Assembly: GCA_964550855.1 (NCBI GenBank) | Contig: CAZKBQ010000010.1 | Span: 34,175-98,174 of the forward strand | DNA from: JAGOBP01 sp964550855 | GTDB taxonomy: Bacteria; Chloroflexota; Anaerolineae; Fen-1058 | Direction of reading: 5' to 3' | Length of the DNA: 64,000 nt | In this document: in pieces, positions 1 to 9,046 of the stretch | Layout: each line of letters opens with the position of its first letter | Numbering within the stretch: the first letter of the stretch is position 1 | Made by a program: the position numbers and the translations under genes | Notes under the pieces: model-generated | The model's database searches: none | What the model saw: only the letters and a program-made list of their open reading frames with translations | What the model was told of the DNA's origin: nothing

Positions 1-408
1 ATTATCCTGTCCATGCATTCCACCGTTGAGCACATCCACGGCGCCATGCAGGCGGGCGCGCGCGGCTACCTGCTCAAAGACTCGGCCGGGCTGGAAGTAG
101 TGGCGGCGGTGCGGGCCGTACAGCGCGGCGAACGTTACCTGAGTCAGAAGATCACGCAGACGCTCATCGACGATTACGTGCAGCTGGGCGAGCAGCGCAA
201 CCCATTATCGCAGCTTACCGCCCGCGAGCGCGAAGTGATGCAGCTGGTGGTGGAAGGCCATTCCAGCAGCGAGATCGCGCGCCGCCTCAACATTTCTACT
301 AAGACCGTGGAAACTTATCGCAGCCGGGTCATGCAGAAGCTGCAGTTGACCGATCTGGCCAGCCTCGTCAAATTTGCCATTCAGCATGGCCTCATCGGGC
401 TTGACTAA
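1..408 (+). CDS. NarL/FixJ-type response regulator, C-terminal part (5' end outside window)
   Basis: The reading frame is open from base 1, so the gene begins upstream of the window. What remains is the end of a receiver domain, with the beta-5 Lys in GYLLKDS, followed by a LuxR-type helix-turn-helix (LTAREREVMQLVVEG, then SSEIARRLNISTKTVETYRSR). The phospho-acceptor Asp lies outside the window. Proteins of this family bind DNA as dimers after phosphorylation by a histidine kinase. The three kinases downstream on the same strand are possible partners, but about 290 bases separate this gene from the next, so co-transcription is not certain. Confidence 0.93.
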   Translation: MILSMHSTVEHIHGAMQAGARGYLLKDSAGLEVVAAVRAVQRGERYLSQKITQTLIDDYVQLGEQRNPLSQLTAREREVMQLVVEGHSSSEIARRLNISTKTVETYRSRVMQKLQLTDLASLVKFAIQHGLIGLD

Positions 409-698
409 ACCGCACAACAGGCCGGCGGCCGGCCCGCTCCGATTGATCTGTGCAGCCTGCCGGGCCCGCTGTTCGATGCTGCCGGCGGTACCCGGGTACC
501 AGGCGCGAGCCTGACACATCCCTTTGCAAGACCCTGCCCACCGATTGTCAGAATTCCCCGCTCAACTAGCTAAACATTCCCGACAGACAACACGCCCAAT
601 CTGTTTTATGCTGAAATCAGGCGCGAAAGATCAGCCTGACGGGTTTGCTGCCGCCCGACCGCGGCGACTCGCCGACCATGAAGGGGGGCGGAGGAAGC
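409..698. other. Non-coding gap between the two response regulator genes
   Basis: No convincing gene is seen here. The stretch holds GC-rich inverted repeats, including a perfect 14-base palindrome at 487-500 (GGTACCCGGGTACC), and no clear U-tract terminator. An in-frame ATG at 678 is an alternative start for the next gene. Confidence 0.5.
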
Positions 699-1067
699 GT
701 GAACTATACCATCCTCATAGTTGAAGATCACGATACGGTGCGCGCCTCGCTGCGCGACTGGCTGGCAGCCGTTTTCCCGGCGGCCCGCTTCGTCGATTCC
801 GCCACCGGCGAAGAGGCCGTGCGGCTGGCCCGCGAATGGCGGCCGACCATTGTGCTGATGGACATCGGCCTGCCGCAGATGAACGGCATCGAGACGACGC
901 GGCAGATTATGCAGGCCGCACCCCAGACCAAAGTAGTCATCCTCACCATCCACGAGGCGGCCGCCTACCAGCAGGCCGCCGAAGCGGCCGGCGCGGCCGC
1001 GTTTGTCCCCAAGCGTAAGATGTATGCCGACCTGCTGCCGGTGCTGCGCACGCTGACGGCCGAATGA
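699..1067 (+). CDS. Stand-alone response regulator receiver domain
   Basis: A single receiver domain of 122 residues with no output domain. The acidic pair is in VEDHD, the phospho-acceptor is Asp55 in LMDIGLPQ, the conserved Thr is in ILTIHE and the Lys in VPKRK. The GTG at 699 is preferred because GGAGG (690-694) sits just upstream; ATG 678 is an alternative. The gene ends 3 bases before the next start, so it is very likely co-translated with the three kinases. It may act as a phosphate shuttle or sink for them; that role is inferred from position. Confidence 0.85.
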   Translation: MNYTILIVEDHDTVRASLRDWLAAVFPAARFVDSATGEEAVRLAREWRPTIVLMDIGLPQMNGIETTRQIMQAAPQTKVVILTIHEAAAYQQAAEAAGAAAFVPKRKMYADLLPVLRTLTAE

Positions 1068-1070
1068 AGG

Positions 1071-3923
1071 GTGATGATGGTGCTTCTGCCCCTTAACGGC
1101 TTCCAATTCGATCCGGATCGCGTGGCGATGGCGGCGCTGATCGATGCGCTGCTGGGCGCAGCCGCCGATGCCGTCTTCACCCTGGACCGGCAGTTTCGCT
1201 ATACGGGTTTCAACCGGCGGCACGCGCAGCTGATGAAGGACATCCACGGCGCGGACATCGAACTGGGGCGCAGCCTGCTGGATTATGTGCGTGACAGCGG
1301 CGACGAAGCCGCGCTACGTGCCAGCCTGCAGCGCGCGCTGGACGGCGAATCGCTTTCACTGACGACCGCGTGGCCCATCCCACCGCGAGCAGACGAGCGT
1401 CACTTTGAGATGCAGTTTCACCCCGTCCGGCAGCCCGATGGCGAAGCGGTCGGCGTGGCCGTGACGGTGCGCGACATCACCGGACAGCTGCAGCGGGAAA
1501 CGGCCTGGCGCGAGACCGAGTGGCATTTTCGCTCGACGATTGAGGCCGCGCCGCTGGCAGTTTTCATCTTGAAAGACGGCCGCATCAGGTATGCCAATCC
1601 CAGCGCGCTCAAGGTGCTGGGCGTTGGGCAGCTCCCCGACATCGTGGGGCGCCCTGTGACAGACTTTGTCGCGCCTGCCAGCCGGCCGCTGCTCATGTCG
1701 CGTCTGGAGCGGCTGGCGCAGCAGCAGGCCAACGAGCCAGCGTCGTTGGAGGTGGTGACCGCAGACGGACGGCGGCTGCTCATGGAATCCACTTCGGCGC
1801 CGCTGATCCTGGACGGTCAGCCGGCCGCGCTGGTCATGAGTCTGGACATCACCCAACGCGAGGCCACTCGAGCCGCGCTGGAACGGTCAAACGCGCTGCT
1901 CCGCAGCATCTTCCAGACGCTGCCGGCCGGTGTGGGCATGAGCATCGATCGGGTGCTGGTGCAGGTCAACGATTACCTGTGCCAGATGCTGGGGTATCGG
2001 AGCGAGGAACTGTTGAACCAGTCGGCCCGCATGTTGTATGCCACGCAGGCGGAGTACGAGCGGGTGGGCCGGGTGAAGTACGAGCAGATCCGTCAGAGCG
2101 GGATCGGCACCATCGAGACGCAGTGGCTCCATCGGGACGGGCACACGCTGGATATTTATCTTTCCTCCAGCCCGATCGATCCGGCCGACTGGGCGAAAGG
2201 CATCACTTTCACGGCCATTGACATTACCGCGCGTAAACGCGCCGAAGCCGCACTGCTGGAAAGCGAAGAGCGCTTCCGCACGCTGTATGAAAACGCCACC
2301 GTGGGCCTGTATCGCACCACGCCGGGCGGCCGCATTCTGATAGCTAATCCCGCCACGGTGAGAATGTTGGGCTACACCAGCATGGAAGAGTTGCAGCGGC
2401 GGCCGCTGGCCGACGGCTTTGAGCCGCAGTATCCGCGCGAGGTCTTTCTGGAACGCATCGAACGGGACGGCGCGATCCATGGTCTGGAGTCGATCTGGAA
2501 GCGTCACGACGGCGTGCTGATCTACGTCCGCGAGAGCGCCCGCGCCGTGCGCGATGAGCAGGGGCGGACGCTGTACTACGACGGCACGGTGGAAGACATC
2601 ACCGAGCGCAAGCAGGCCGAAGCCGCGGAGCGCGAACAACGCGCGCTGGCTGAGGCGCTGCGCGACAGCGCCGCCGCTCTGACCGGCACGCTGAATCTGG
2701 AGGAGGTACTGGACCGGATTCTGGAGAATGTGGGCCGGGTGGTGTCAAACGATGCCACGGCCATCTACATGATCACCGGCAGCACGGTGCGCGCCGTGCG
2801 CTGGCAGGCGCCCGCCCACTTCAAGCCCGCCGATTTGCTGAGCCTGGTCTTCCCGCTGGTGACCACGCGCAACTTGCGCGAAATGATGACGAGCGGCGAG
2901 CCGGTGTTCATTCCAGACACGCGCGCGGACCCCGACTGGGTGATCCTGCCAAGCATCGATTGGATCCGGTCTTACGTGGGCGCGCCTATCATCGTGCACG
3001 GCGAGGTCATCGGCTTTTTGGAGGCCGATGCCGCGCAGCCCGGTTTTTACGGCCCGGCACACGCCCGGTCGCTGATGGCCTTTGCCAGTCAGGCCGCGGC
3101 GGCCATTCACAACGCCCGCCTGCACGCGCAGCTGCAGCACCACGCCGAGGAACTGGAAGAGCGCGTCTTTGAGCGCACCCGCGAACTGGAAGAGGCCAAC
3201 GTCAAACTGCGCGAGCTGGATCGGCTGAAGGATGAATTCATCTCGCGCATCAGTCATGAGCTGCGCACGCCGTTGACCAGCATCAAAATCTATCTCGATC
3301 TGCTGACCCACGGTCGGCCCGACAAACGCCAGCACTATCTGGATGTGCTCAACGAACAATCCGACCGGCTGCAAATGCTGATCGAGCAGTTGTTGAAAGT
3401 GTCCGCGCTGGATCTGGATCGGCTGACAGTTGAACTGAAGCCGGTGGATGTGAATCAACTGGCGCGCGATCTGATTACCCATTTCACGTCACGCGCGCTG
3501 GAGGCGAAGGTGACGCTTAAACTGACGGTGGAACCCGGCCTGCCACGCGTAATGGCCGATGCGACGGCGCTGGCGCAGGCGGTGGGCAATCTGCTGCAAA
3601 ACGCGCTGGCCTACACGCCGGCCGGCGGTACGGTGACGGTGACCACGCAGCGGCAGACGCCGGCCGCGCAGGATTGGGTGACGTTGATGGTGGCCGACAC
3701 CGGGCCGGGCATTTCCGATCGGGATTTGCCACACATCTTTGAGCGGTTTTATCGCGGTGAGGCCGCGCATGACTATCGCACGCCGGGCGTGGGCCTGGGG
3801 TTGACGCTGAGCCGCGATTTGATTCATCGGCTGGGCGGGCAGATCACGGTGGAATCCACGCCGGGCGCGGGTGCGGTCTTTATGGTCTGGCTGCCGGTAT
3901 CGCCGATGGAGCCGGCAGCATGA
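1071..3923 (+). CDS. Multi-PAS/GAF sensor histidine kinase
   Basis: A soluble kinase of about 950 residues. Four PAS-like modules occupy roughly residues 20-135, 145-262, 270-385 and 395-512, several ending in the typical DIT motif. A GAF domain (about 530-690) and a coiled coil rich in Glu/Arg follow. The HisKA H-box is ISHELRTPLTS with His729, and the HATPase carries an N box (LLQNALAYTPAGG), DTGPGIS and a GLGLTLS G box. No membrane segment is seen. GTG 1071 is followed by ATG at 1074 and 1077, so the exact start is uncertain. The stop overlaps the next start by ATGA, indicating translational coupling. Confidence 0.93.
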   Translation: MMMVLLPLNGFQFDPDRVAMAALIDALLGAAADAVFTLDRQFRYTGFNRRHAQLMKDIHGADIELGRSLLDYVRDSGDEAALRASLQRALDGESLSLTTAWPIPPRADERHFEMQFHPVRQPDGEAVGVAVTVRDITGQLQRETAWRETEWHFRSTIEAAPLAVFILKDGRIRYANPSALKVLGVGQLPDIVGRPVTDFVAPASRPLLMSRLERLAQQQANEPASLEVVTADGRRLLMESTSAPLILDGQPAALVMSLDITQREATRAALERSNALLRSIFQTLPAGVGMSIDRVLVQVNDYLCQMLGYRSEELLNQSARMLYATQAEYERVGRVKYEQIRQSGIGTIETQWLHRDGHTLDIYLSSSPIDPADWAKGITFTAIDITARKRAEAALLESEERFRTLYENATVGLYRTTPGGRILIANPATVRMLGYTSMEELQRRPLADGFEPQYPREVFLERIERDGAIHGLESIWKRHDGVLIYVRESARAVRDEQGRTLYYDGTVEDITERKQAEAAEREQRALAEALRDSAAALTGTLNLEEVLDRILENVGRVVSNDATAIYMITGSTVRAVRWQAPAHFKPADLLSLVFPLVTTRNLREMMTSGEPVFIPDTRADPDWVILPSIDWIRSYVGAPIIVHGEVIGFLEADAAQPGFYGPAHARSLMAFASQAAAAIHNARLHAQLQHHAEELEERVFERTRELEEANVKLRELDRLKDEFISRISHELRTPLTSIKIYLDLLTHGRPDKRQHYLDVLNEQSDRLQMLIEQLLKVSALDLDRLTVELKPVDVNQLARDLITHFTSRALEAKVTLKLTVEPGLPRVMADATALAQAVGNLLQNALAYTPAGGTVTVTTQRQTPAAQDWVTLMVADTGPGISDRDLPHIFERFYRGEAAHDYRTPGVGLGLTLSRDLIHRLGGQITVESTPGAGAVFMVWLPVSPMEPAA

Positions 3924-6244
3924 TCACGGACATCGAACGGGATAAGGCGCGACTACAGGCAGAAGTCGTCGCGCTGCGCCGGCGCATGGCGGAGCTGGAA
4001 GCTGAGCGCGCCAGATGGCAGGCGCAAGACGCGCAGTTCCGCCAGATCTTTGAGAACGCGGCTACGGGCATCGCGCTGGTGGATATGACCGGGCGTGTGC
4101 TGCGCGCCAACCGGGCGCTGCAGGGCATGCTGGGGCGGCCAGAAGCGGAACTATGTGCGCTGTCGTTTGTGCAGCTGACGCATCCAGACGATGCTGCCAA
4201 AGACTGGGCGCTGTTCCAGGAGATGGTGGCCAGGCAGCGCGACTCGTATCAAATCGAGAAGCGCTACGTGCGGCGCGACGGCACCTTGATGTGGGGTCGG
4301 CTCACCGTCTCCCTGCTGCGAGAGGCGGGCGAAGCCGACCCATTCGTGTTGAGCATTGTAGAGGACATCACGCAGCGCAAGCAGATGGAAGAGGAGGAGC
4401 GCGCCCAGCGTGAACTGGCCGAAGCGCTGCGCGACACGGCCGCCGCCTTGAACAGCACGCTGGAGATCAGCGAGGTCTTCGATCGGATTCTGGAGAACGT
4501 GGGGCGCGTGGTGGCGCACGATTCCGCCAGCATCATGCTCATCGATGCCGACCAGGCCACGGCCCGGCTGGCGCGCACGCGAGGTCATGCGCAGGACGCC
4601 GCCATTGAATACGTCGCCAGAATGGGTTTATCGGTTGACGAGGTGGCCAATTTGCGACGCATGCGTGACACCGGCCGGCCGATTCTGGTGCCCGATACGG
4701 AGCTGGATCCCGATTGGGTGCAGCTGGTCCAATCGGCTGCCGGACAACAAATGCGTTCATACCTCGGCGCGCCGATCAAGATCAAGCGGCAGGTGGTCGG
4801 CTTCATCAACCTCAACAGTCTTCAGCCGTATTTCTTCACCCGATCGCACGCGTTGAGACTGCAGGTCTTCGCCGACCAGGCCGCCATTGCCATTGAGAAC
4901 GCGCGGTTGTTTGAAGCGCAGCAGCGACAGCTGATCGCGCAGGCCGCTCTGTTGAACGCTGCCCGGGCGCTGGCCTCGACACTGGAACTTGATTCGATTC
5001 TGGCGGCGTTGGCCGGACAACTGGGCGAGGCGCTGGACGTGACCAGCGTTTACATCTGCGCGTGGCATGCCGCTTCCGGCCAATCGGAGGTGCTGGCTCA
5101 GTGGGCTAATGCGCAGGCCAATGACCGTGAACGACAGCCCTGTGTGGGCGAGGTCTACGATCTCGCGAAAGATTTCGGTGACGACCTTGATCAGTGGCTG
5201 TTCCCCGGCCGACCATTCATCTCGCAGGTGGACGATCCGGCGCTGTATGAACCGGCGCGGCAGCATATGCTTGCCTATGGCGGACAATCGGCGCTGACAG
5301 TGCCGCTGGTGGTCAAGGGCCGCAGCATCGGCTACGTGGATCTGTGGGAGAGCCGCCGCAAGCGCCTGTTTCAGCCGGGTGAAATTGCGCTGGCGCAAGG
5401 CATCGCGCAGCAGGCGGCCATGGCCATGGACAATGCGCAGCTGTACGCTCACGTGCGGCGGCACGCTGAGGAGCTGGAGCAGCGCGTGGCCGAGCGCACG
5501 CGCGAACTGACCGAGGCCAATGCCCGGCTGGCTGAACTGGATCGGCTGAAGGATGAGTTTCTCTCGCGCATCAGCCACGAGCTGCGCACCCCGCTGTCAG
5601 CCGTCAAGATCTATATCGACCTGCTGGAACATGGTAAACCAGAGAAGCAGGCACGCTATCGGGAAGTCATCCGCGAAAACACCGACAAATTGCAGCGGTT
5701 GATCGAAGACCTGCTGAGGATATCTGATCTCGATCCGGGCGACCTGCCTGCCGACATTCAGCCGATCAATTTGAATCAAGTGGCGCGCGATCAGATCACC
5801 GCGCACTCGACGGCGGCCCGGCTGCGCGAGTTGACGCTGGCGGCCGACCTGGCCGAAGCACTGCCGCCGGCATTGGCCGATGCGCGGCTGCTGGCCCAGG
5901 CTGTATCCAACCTGGTCGTCAATGCCCTCAACTACACGCCGGCCCACGGCACGGTGACCGTGCGCACCGGGCGGCGTGACGAAGGTGAGCGTTGGCTGAC
6001 ACTGACCGTGGCCGATACCGGGCCGGGCATTTCACCGGAGGATTTGCCCCACATCTTCGATCGCTTCTACCGCGGCCACGCGGCGCGCGATTATACCAGG
6101 CCGGGGGTGGGCGTGGGCCTATCCATTAGCCGCACCCTGATCGAGCGGCTGGACGGGCGCATCACCGTCGACAGCGAGCCGGGCGCCGGCGCAGCCTTCA
6201 CTGTCTGGCTGAGGCCGGCTGAGCCCGATGGGGAGGCGGCATGA
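3920..6244 (+). CDS. PAS/GAF/GAF sensor histidine kinase
   Basis: A 774-residue kinase with a short N-terminal coiled coil, one PAS domain (about 35-150), two GAF domains (about 165-325 and 340-510), a second coiled coil, HisKA with His553 in ISHELRTPLSA, and HATPase (VVNALNYTPAHG, DTGPGIS, GVGLSIS). The coiled coil and HisKA closely resemble those of the kinase before it, which suggests tandem duplication. No transmembrane segment is seen. The gene overlaps both neighbours by 4 bases. The signal sensed is unknown. Confidence 0.93.
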   Translation: MITDIERDKARLQAEVVALRRRMAELEAERARWQAQDAQFRQIFENAATGIALVDMTGRVLRANRALQGMLGRPEAELCALSFVQLTHPDDAAKDWALFQEMVARQRDSYQIEKRYVRRDGTLMWGRLTVSLLREAGEADPFVLSIVEDITQRKQMEEEERAQRELAEALRDTAAALNSTLEISEVFDRILENVGRVVAHDSASIMLIDADQATARLARTRGHAQDAAIEYVARMGLSVDEVANLRRMRDTGRPILVPDTELDPDWVQLVQSAAGQQMRSYLGAPIKIKRQVVGFINLNSLQPYFFTRSHALRLQVFADQAAIAIENARLFEAQQRQLIAQAALLNAARALASTLELDSILAALAGQLGEALDVTSVYICAWHAASGQSEVLAQWANAQANDRERQPCVGEVYDLAKDFGDDLDQWLFPGRPFISQVDDPALYEPARQHMLAYGGQSALTVPLVVKGRSIGYVDLWESRRKRLFQPGEIALAQGIAQQAAMAMDNAQLYAHVRRHAEELEQRVAERTRELTEANARLAELDRLKDEFLSRISHELRTPLSAVKIYIDLLEHGKPEKQARYREVIRENTDKLQRLIEDLLRISDLDPGDLPADIQPINLNQVARDQITAHSTAARLRELTLAADLAEALPPALADARLLAQAVSNLVVNALNYTPAHGTVTVRTGRRDEGERWLTLTVADTGPGISPEDLPHIFDRFYRGHAARDYTRPGVGVGLSISRTLIERLDGRITVDSEPGAGAAFTVWLRPAEPDGEAA

Positions 6245-8850
6245 TACGCCGCTTATTCAACGCGTGGTTGAAATCGCCGCATACCAGCGCGCTGCTCAGC
6301 GCGCTGCTGACGCTGCTGGTGCTGGGCGCACTGGCCGTTATCATCAGCCGGTGGTACGAACAGCGCTTAATTGCCGATCAGCGCGCCCACACCATGTCCG
6401 AGTTATCGCGCGACGCGCACACATACGCCGCACTGCTGGAACGCAGTCTGGCCCGACTGGAGGGCCTGGCGGTTTTTGCCGAATCGGAACAGCGGCAGCC
6501 GGACGATGTCATCGTCGAGTTTGAGCCGTACGCTCAGGCGCTCATCAATAACACATCCACCATTCTCAAAGTGGTGTTGCGGCTGAACGGCCGACCGCCC
6601 CGCCTTTATCCTGCACCCGATACCGGCGGTCCGAACATCGACATAGCCCAACTCCAGTCGGCGTTCGAGACAGCCGCTGCTCTGCCCGAAAACGAGATAA
6701 CGATCACTCCGCCGTTCGAGGTTCAGCCCGGGCAGCTGGCGCTGGGTGCCGTTCGCGGCATTCATCATCCCGAGCTGGGGGGCGGACAGGTGGCGATTGT
6801 GTTCGATCTGTCGGCGATCCTGGCAGAGAGTCGCCTTGAGGATCAACCGCTGGCCGATCGGATGGCGCTGCGTGACGAAAACGGCACGGTGTTTTACGGC
6901 GATCCGGCCGTCTATAAAGAGCAGCCCGTCCTCACTACAATTCGTCTGCCGGGCCGGCAGTGGACGCTGGCCACCGCGCCACAAGCCGGTTGGGCGGCGC
7001 TGATCCAGGACGATTTGCGGCTGTTTCAGTTCAGCGAGCTGCTGATTGTGCTGCCCTTGACGGGCCTGGTGCTGCTCACCGTCAACCGGCAGGCGCGGAT
7101 GGCGCGGGCCGTGGAAGCGCGCACTCGCGATCTGGCGCAGCTGGCCGCAGAATTGCACCAGGACATTGCAGAGCGCCGCCGCGCGGAAGCCGCCCTGCGC
7201 GCCAGCGAGGAGAAGTTTTCGGCGACGTTTGAACACGCCCCGGTCATGATCACCATCAGCACACTGGAAGATGGCACGTACCTGGACGTCAACCAGAAGT
7301 TTCTGGAAGTGTCGGGCTTCACGCGCGAAGAAGTCATCGGGCACACGTCGATTGAGCTGGGCTGGCTGGCGGCCGCCGATCGTCGGCGGCTGCTTGACGC
7401 GCTGGCCACACAGGGACACATCACCGGGATGGAACTTGATCTGATCACAAAAGATCGGCGCGTGGTGCGCTGCCTGTTCAACGGCGAATATATCGTCGTG
7501 GATGGCCGCCGCCGGTTGTTGTCGATCGCCCTGGATATTTCCGAACGCAAACGCGCCGAAGAGACTCTGCGGCTGGACAGTCTGCGCCAGCAGGCGCTGG
7601 TGCGGTTGAATGAAATGTCGGCCGCCGACGAGCGCGAGATGATCGAGGCGGCATTGGAAGACGCGGTACACCTGACTGACAGCCAGATCGGCTACTGGCA
7701 CTTTGTGCACGCCGATCAGGAAAATCTGGAGCTGTTCGTCTGGTCGAAGGCGGCCACAGCCCAATGCTTTGCGGTCGAAAACCGGCACTATCCCCTGAGC
7801 CAGGCCGGTATCTGGGTGGATTGTGTGCGGCGGCGTCAGCCGGTGATCCACAACGATTACGCCACGACGCCCGGTCGACGCGGCCTGCCGGCCGGGCACA
7901 CGCCGGTGACGCGCCACATGGCGGTGCCGCTGTTCGACGATGAGGGGCGGGTGCTGGCGATTGCGGGCGTGGGCAACAAGCCAACACCGTACGACGATGC
8001 AGATGTCCACCGCCTGGCCGACTTTGTCAGCGGGCTGTGGGCGGTGCTGCAGCGCCGCCGCGTGCAGCAAGAACTGCGCCAGCTCAACGCCGATCTGGAA
8101 CAGCGTGTGGCGAAGCGCACCCGTGAGCTGGCCGAGGCCAATGCGCAGCTGCAGGAACTGGATCAACTCAAGTCCCGGTTTGTATCAGATGTCTCTCACG
8201 AGCTGCGCACGCCCGTCACCAGCCTCAAGCTGTATCTGGATCTGCTGGAACACGGCAAGCCGGAGAAGCGCGCGCATTATCTGGCGCGCATCAACGAACA
8301 GGCCAACCGCATGGCGCAGTTGATTGAAGATATTCTGGATCTGTCACGGTTGGAGCGCGACCGTGACAGCCTGATCTTCAGCCCGATCGATCTGAATGCC
8401 GTGCTGGAACGCGTCGTCATCGATCTGCAGCCGCGCGCGCAGACCGCCGGTCTGCAGCTGACGTTTACGCCGGGTGCCGGCCTGCCGCAGGTGCCGGGCG
8501 ACCTGAACCGGCTGCTGCAGGTGGGCACCAATCTCATCGCCAACGCCATCAACTACACGCCGGCCGGCGAGGTACGCGTGTGCTCGTATGCCCGCGATCA
8601 CAGCGTGGTCTTCGAAGTGCAGGATACGGGCGTGGGCATCGCCCCGGACGATCTGCCACACCTGTTTGAGCGCTTTTATCGCGGACGGCAGGCCAGCCAG
8701 TCGGGAGTGCGCGGCACGGGCCTGGGGCTGAGCATCGTCAAAGACATCGTCGAGCTGCACGGCGGGCGCGTGGAGGTCAGCAGCGAAGTGAATGCCGGCT
8801 CCACCTTCCGCGTGACACTGCCGGCGATGGGGCCGACACCGCAGATGTGA
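6241..8850 (+). CDS. Membrane-bound CHASE-like/PAS/GAF sensor histidine kinase
   Basis: An 869-residue kinase. Hydrophobic segments at about 17-39 and 262-280 flank an extracytoplasmic region that resembles a CHASE sensor domain (inferred from architecture). Cytoplasmic PAS (about 315-440) and GAF (about 455-610) domains, a coiled coil, HisKA with His653 in VSHELRTPVTS and HATPase (DTGVGIAPDDLPHLFERF) follow. It is the only kinase of the three with a membrane anchor, so it could supply the external signal to the set. It is the last gene of the block and is followed by a terminator hairpin. Confidence 0.92.
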   Translation: MIRRLFNAWLKSPHTSALLSALLTLLVLGALAVIISRWYEQRLIADQRAHTMSELSRDAHTYAALLERSLARLEGLAVFAESEQRQPDDVIVEFEPYAQALINNTSTILKVVLRLNGRPPRLYPAPDTGGPNIDIAQLQSAFETAAALPENEITITPPFEVQPGQLALGAVRGIHHPELGGGQVAIVFDLSAILAESRLEDQPLADRMALRDENGTVFYGDPAVYKEQPVLTTIRLPGRQWTLATAPQAGWAALIQDDLRLFQFSELLIVLPLTGLVLLTVNRQARMARAVEARTRDLAQLAAELHQDIAERRRAEAALRASEEKFSATFEHAPVMITISTLEDGTYLDVNQKFLEVSGFTREEVIGHTSIELGWLAAADRRRLLDALATQGHITGMELDLITKDRRVVRCLFNGEYIVVDGRRRLLSIALDISERKRAEETLRLDSLRQQALVRLNEMSAADEREMIEAALEDAVHLTDSQIGYWHFVHADQENLELFVWSKAATAQCFAVENRHYPLSQAGIWVDCVRRRQPVIHNDYATTPGRRGLPAGHTPVTRHMAVPLFDDEGRVLAIAGVGNKPTPYDDADVHRLADFVSGLWAVLQRRRVQQELRQLNADLEQRVAKRTRELAEANAQLQELDQLKSRFVSDVSHELRTPVTSLKLYLDLLEHGKPEKRAHYLARINEQANRMAQLIEDILDLSRLERDRDSLIFSPIDLNAVLERVVIDLQPRAQTAGLQLTFTPGAGLPQVPGDLNRLLQVGTNLIANAINYTPAGEVRVCSYARDHSVVFEVQDTGVGIAPDDLPHLFERFYRGRQASQSGVRGTGLGLSIVKDIVELHGGRVEVSSEVNAGSTFRVTLPAMGPTPQM

Positions 8851-8883
8851 GACGGCGCCCGCACTCGTGAAAACAGGCAAGCA

Positions 8884-8931
8884 AAAAGCCTCTTGGACGC
8901 ACCTTCTCGCGTCAAAAAGAGGCTTTTTTTT
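8884..8931. terminator. Bidirectional Rho-independent terminator
   Basis: Arms 8884-8894 and 8917-8927 pair perfectly, and GACGC/GCGTC (8896-8900, 8909-8913) extends the stem. A T tract follows on the plus strand, and an A tract precedes it so that the minus-strand transcript also ends in U. It can therefore serve both the kinase operon and the minus-strand tRNA-Pro. Confidence 0.85.
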
Positions 8932-8932
8932 G

Positions 8933-9007
8933 TCGGGGCGGTGGGATTTGAACCCACGACCCCTACAACCCCATTGTAGTGCGCTAGCCGGTCTGCGCTA
9001 CGCCCCG
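8933..9007 (-). tRNA. tRNA-Pro (anticodon GGG)
   Basis: The minus strand folds into a full cloverleaf: acceptor arms CGGGGCG/CGCCCCG with discriminator A, D arm GCGC/GCGC, anticodon stem CTACA/TGTAG with loop ATGGGGT (anticodon GGG), and T arm GTGGG/CCCAC with loop TTCAAAT. CCA is not encoded. Length is 75 bases. Confidence 0.97.
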
Positions 9008-9017
9008 AACGCGTGAG

Positions 9018-9046
9018 ATTATAACTGGTATAATCACTTCATGCAA
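9018..9046 (-). promoter_or_regulatory. Promoter of tRNA-Pro
   Basis: Read on the minus strand, TTGCAT (9041-9046) and a perfect TATAAT (9018-9023) are separated by 17 bases. Transcription would start about 5 bases before the mature tRNA 5' end. The -35 overlaps the first codons of the divergent gene. Confidence 0.7.
9026..9034 (+). promoter_or_regulatory. Extended -10 promoter of a leaderless gene
   Basis: TGGTATAAT at 9026-9034 is an extended -10. The ATG of the next gene is at 9041, 6 bases after the hexamer, where transcription should begin. No Shine-Dalgarno sequence is present, so the mRNA is probably leaderless. Confidence 0.65.

Noticed and set aside
6403..8166. Long minus-strand open frame (587 codons) opposite the third histidine kinase
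   Set aside because: It mirrors a well-supported kinase gene, has a His/Gln/Arg-rich composition with no domain, and is a product of high GC content.
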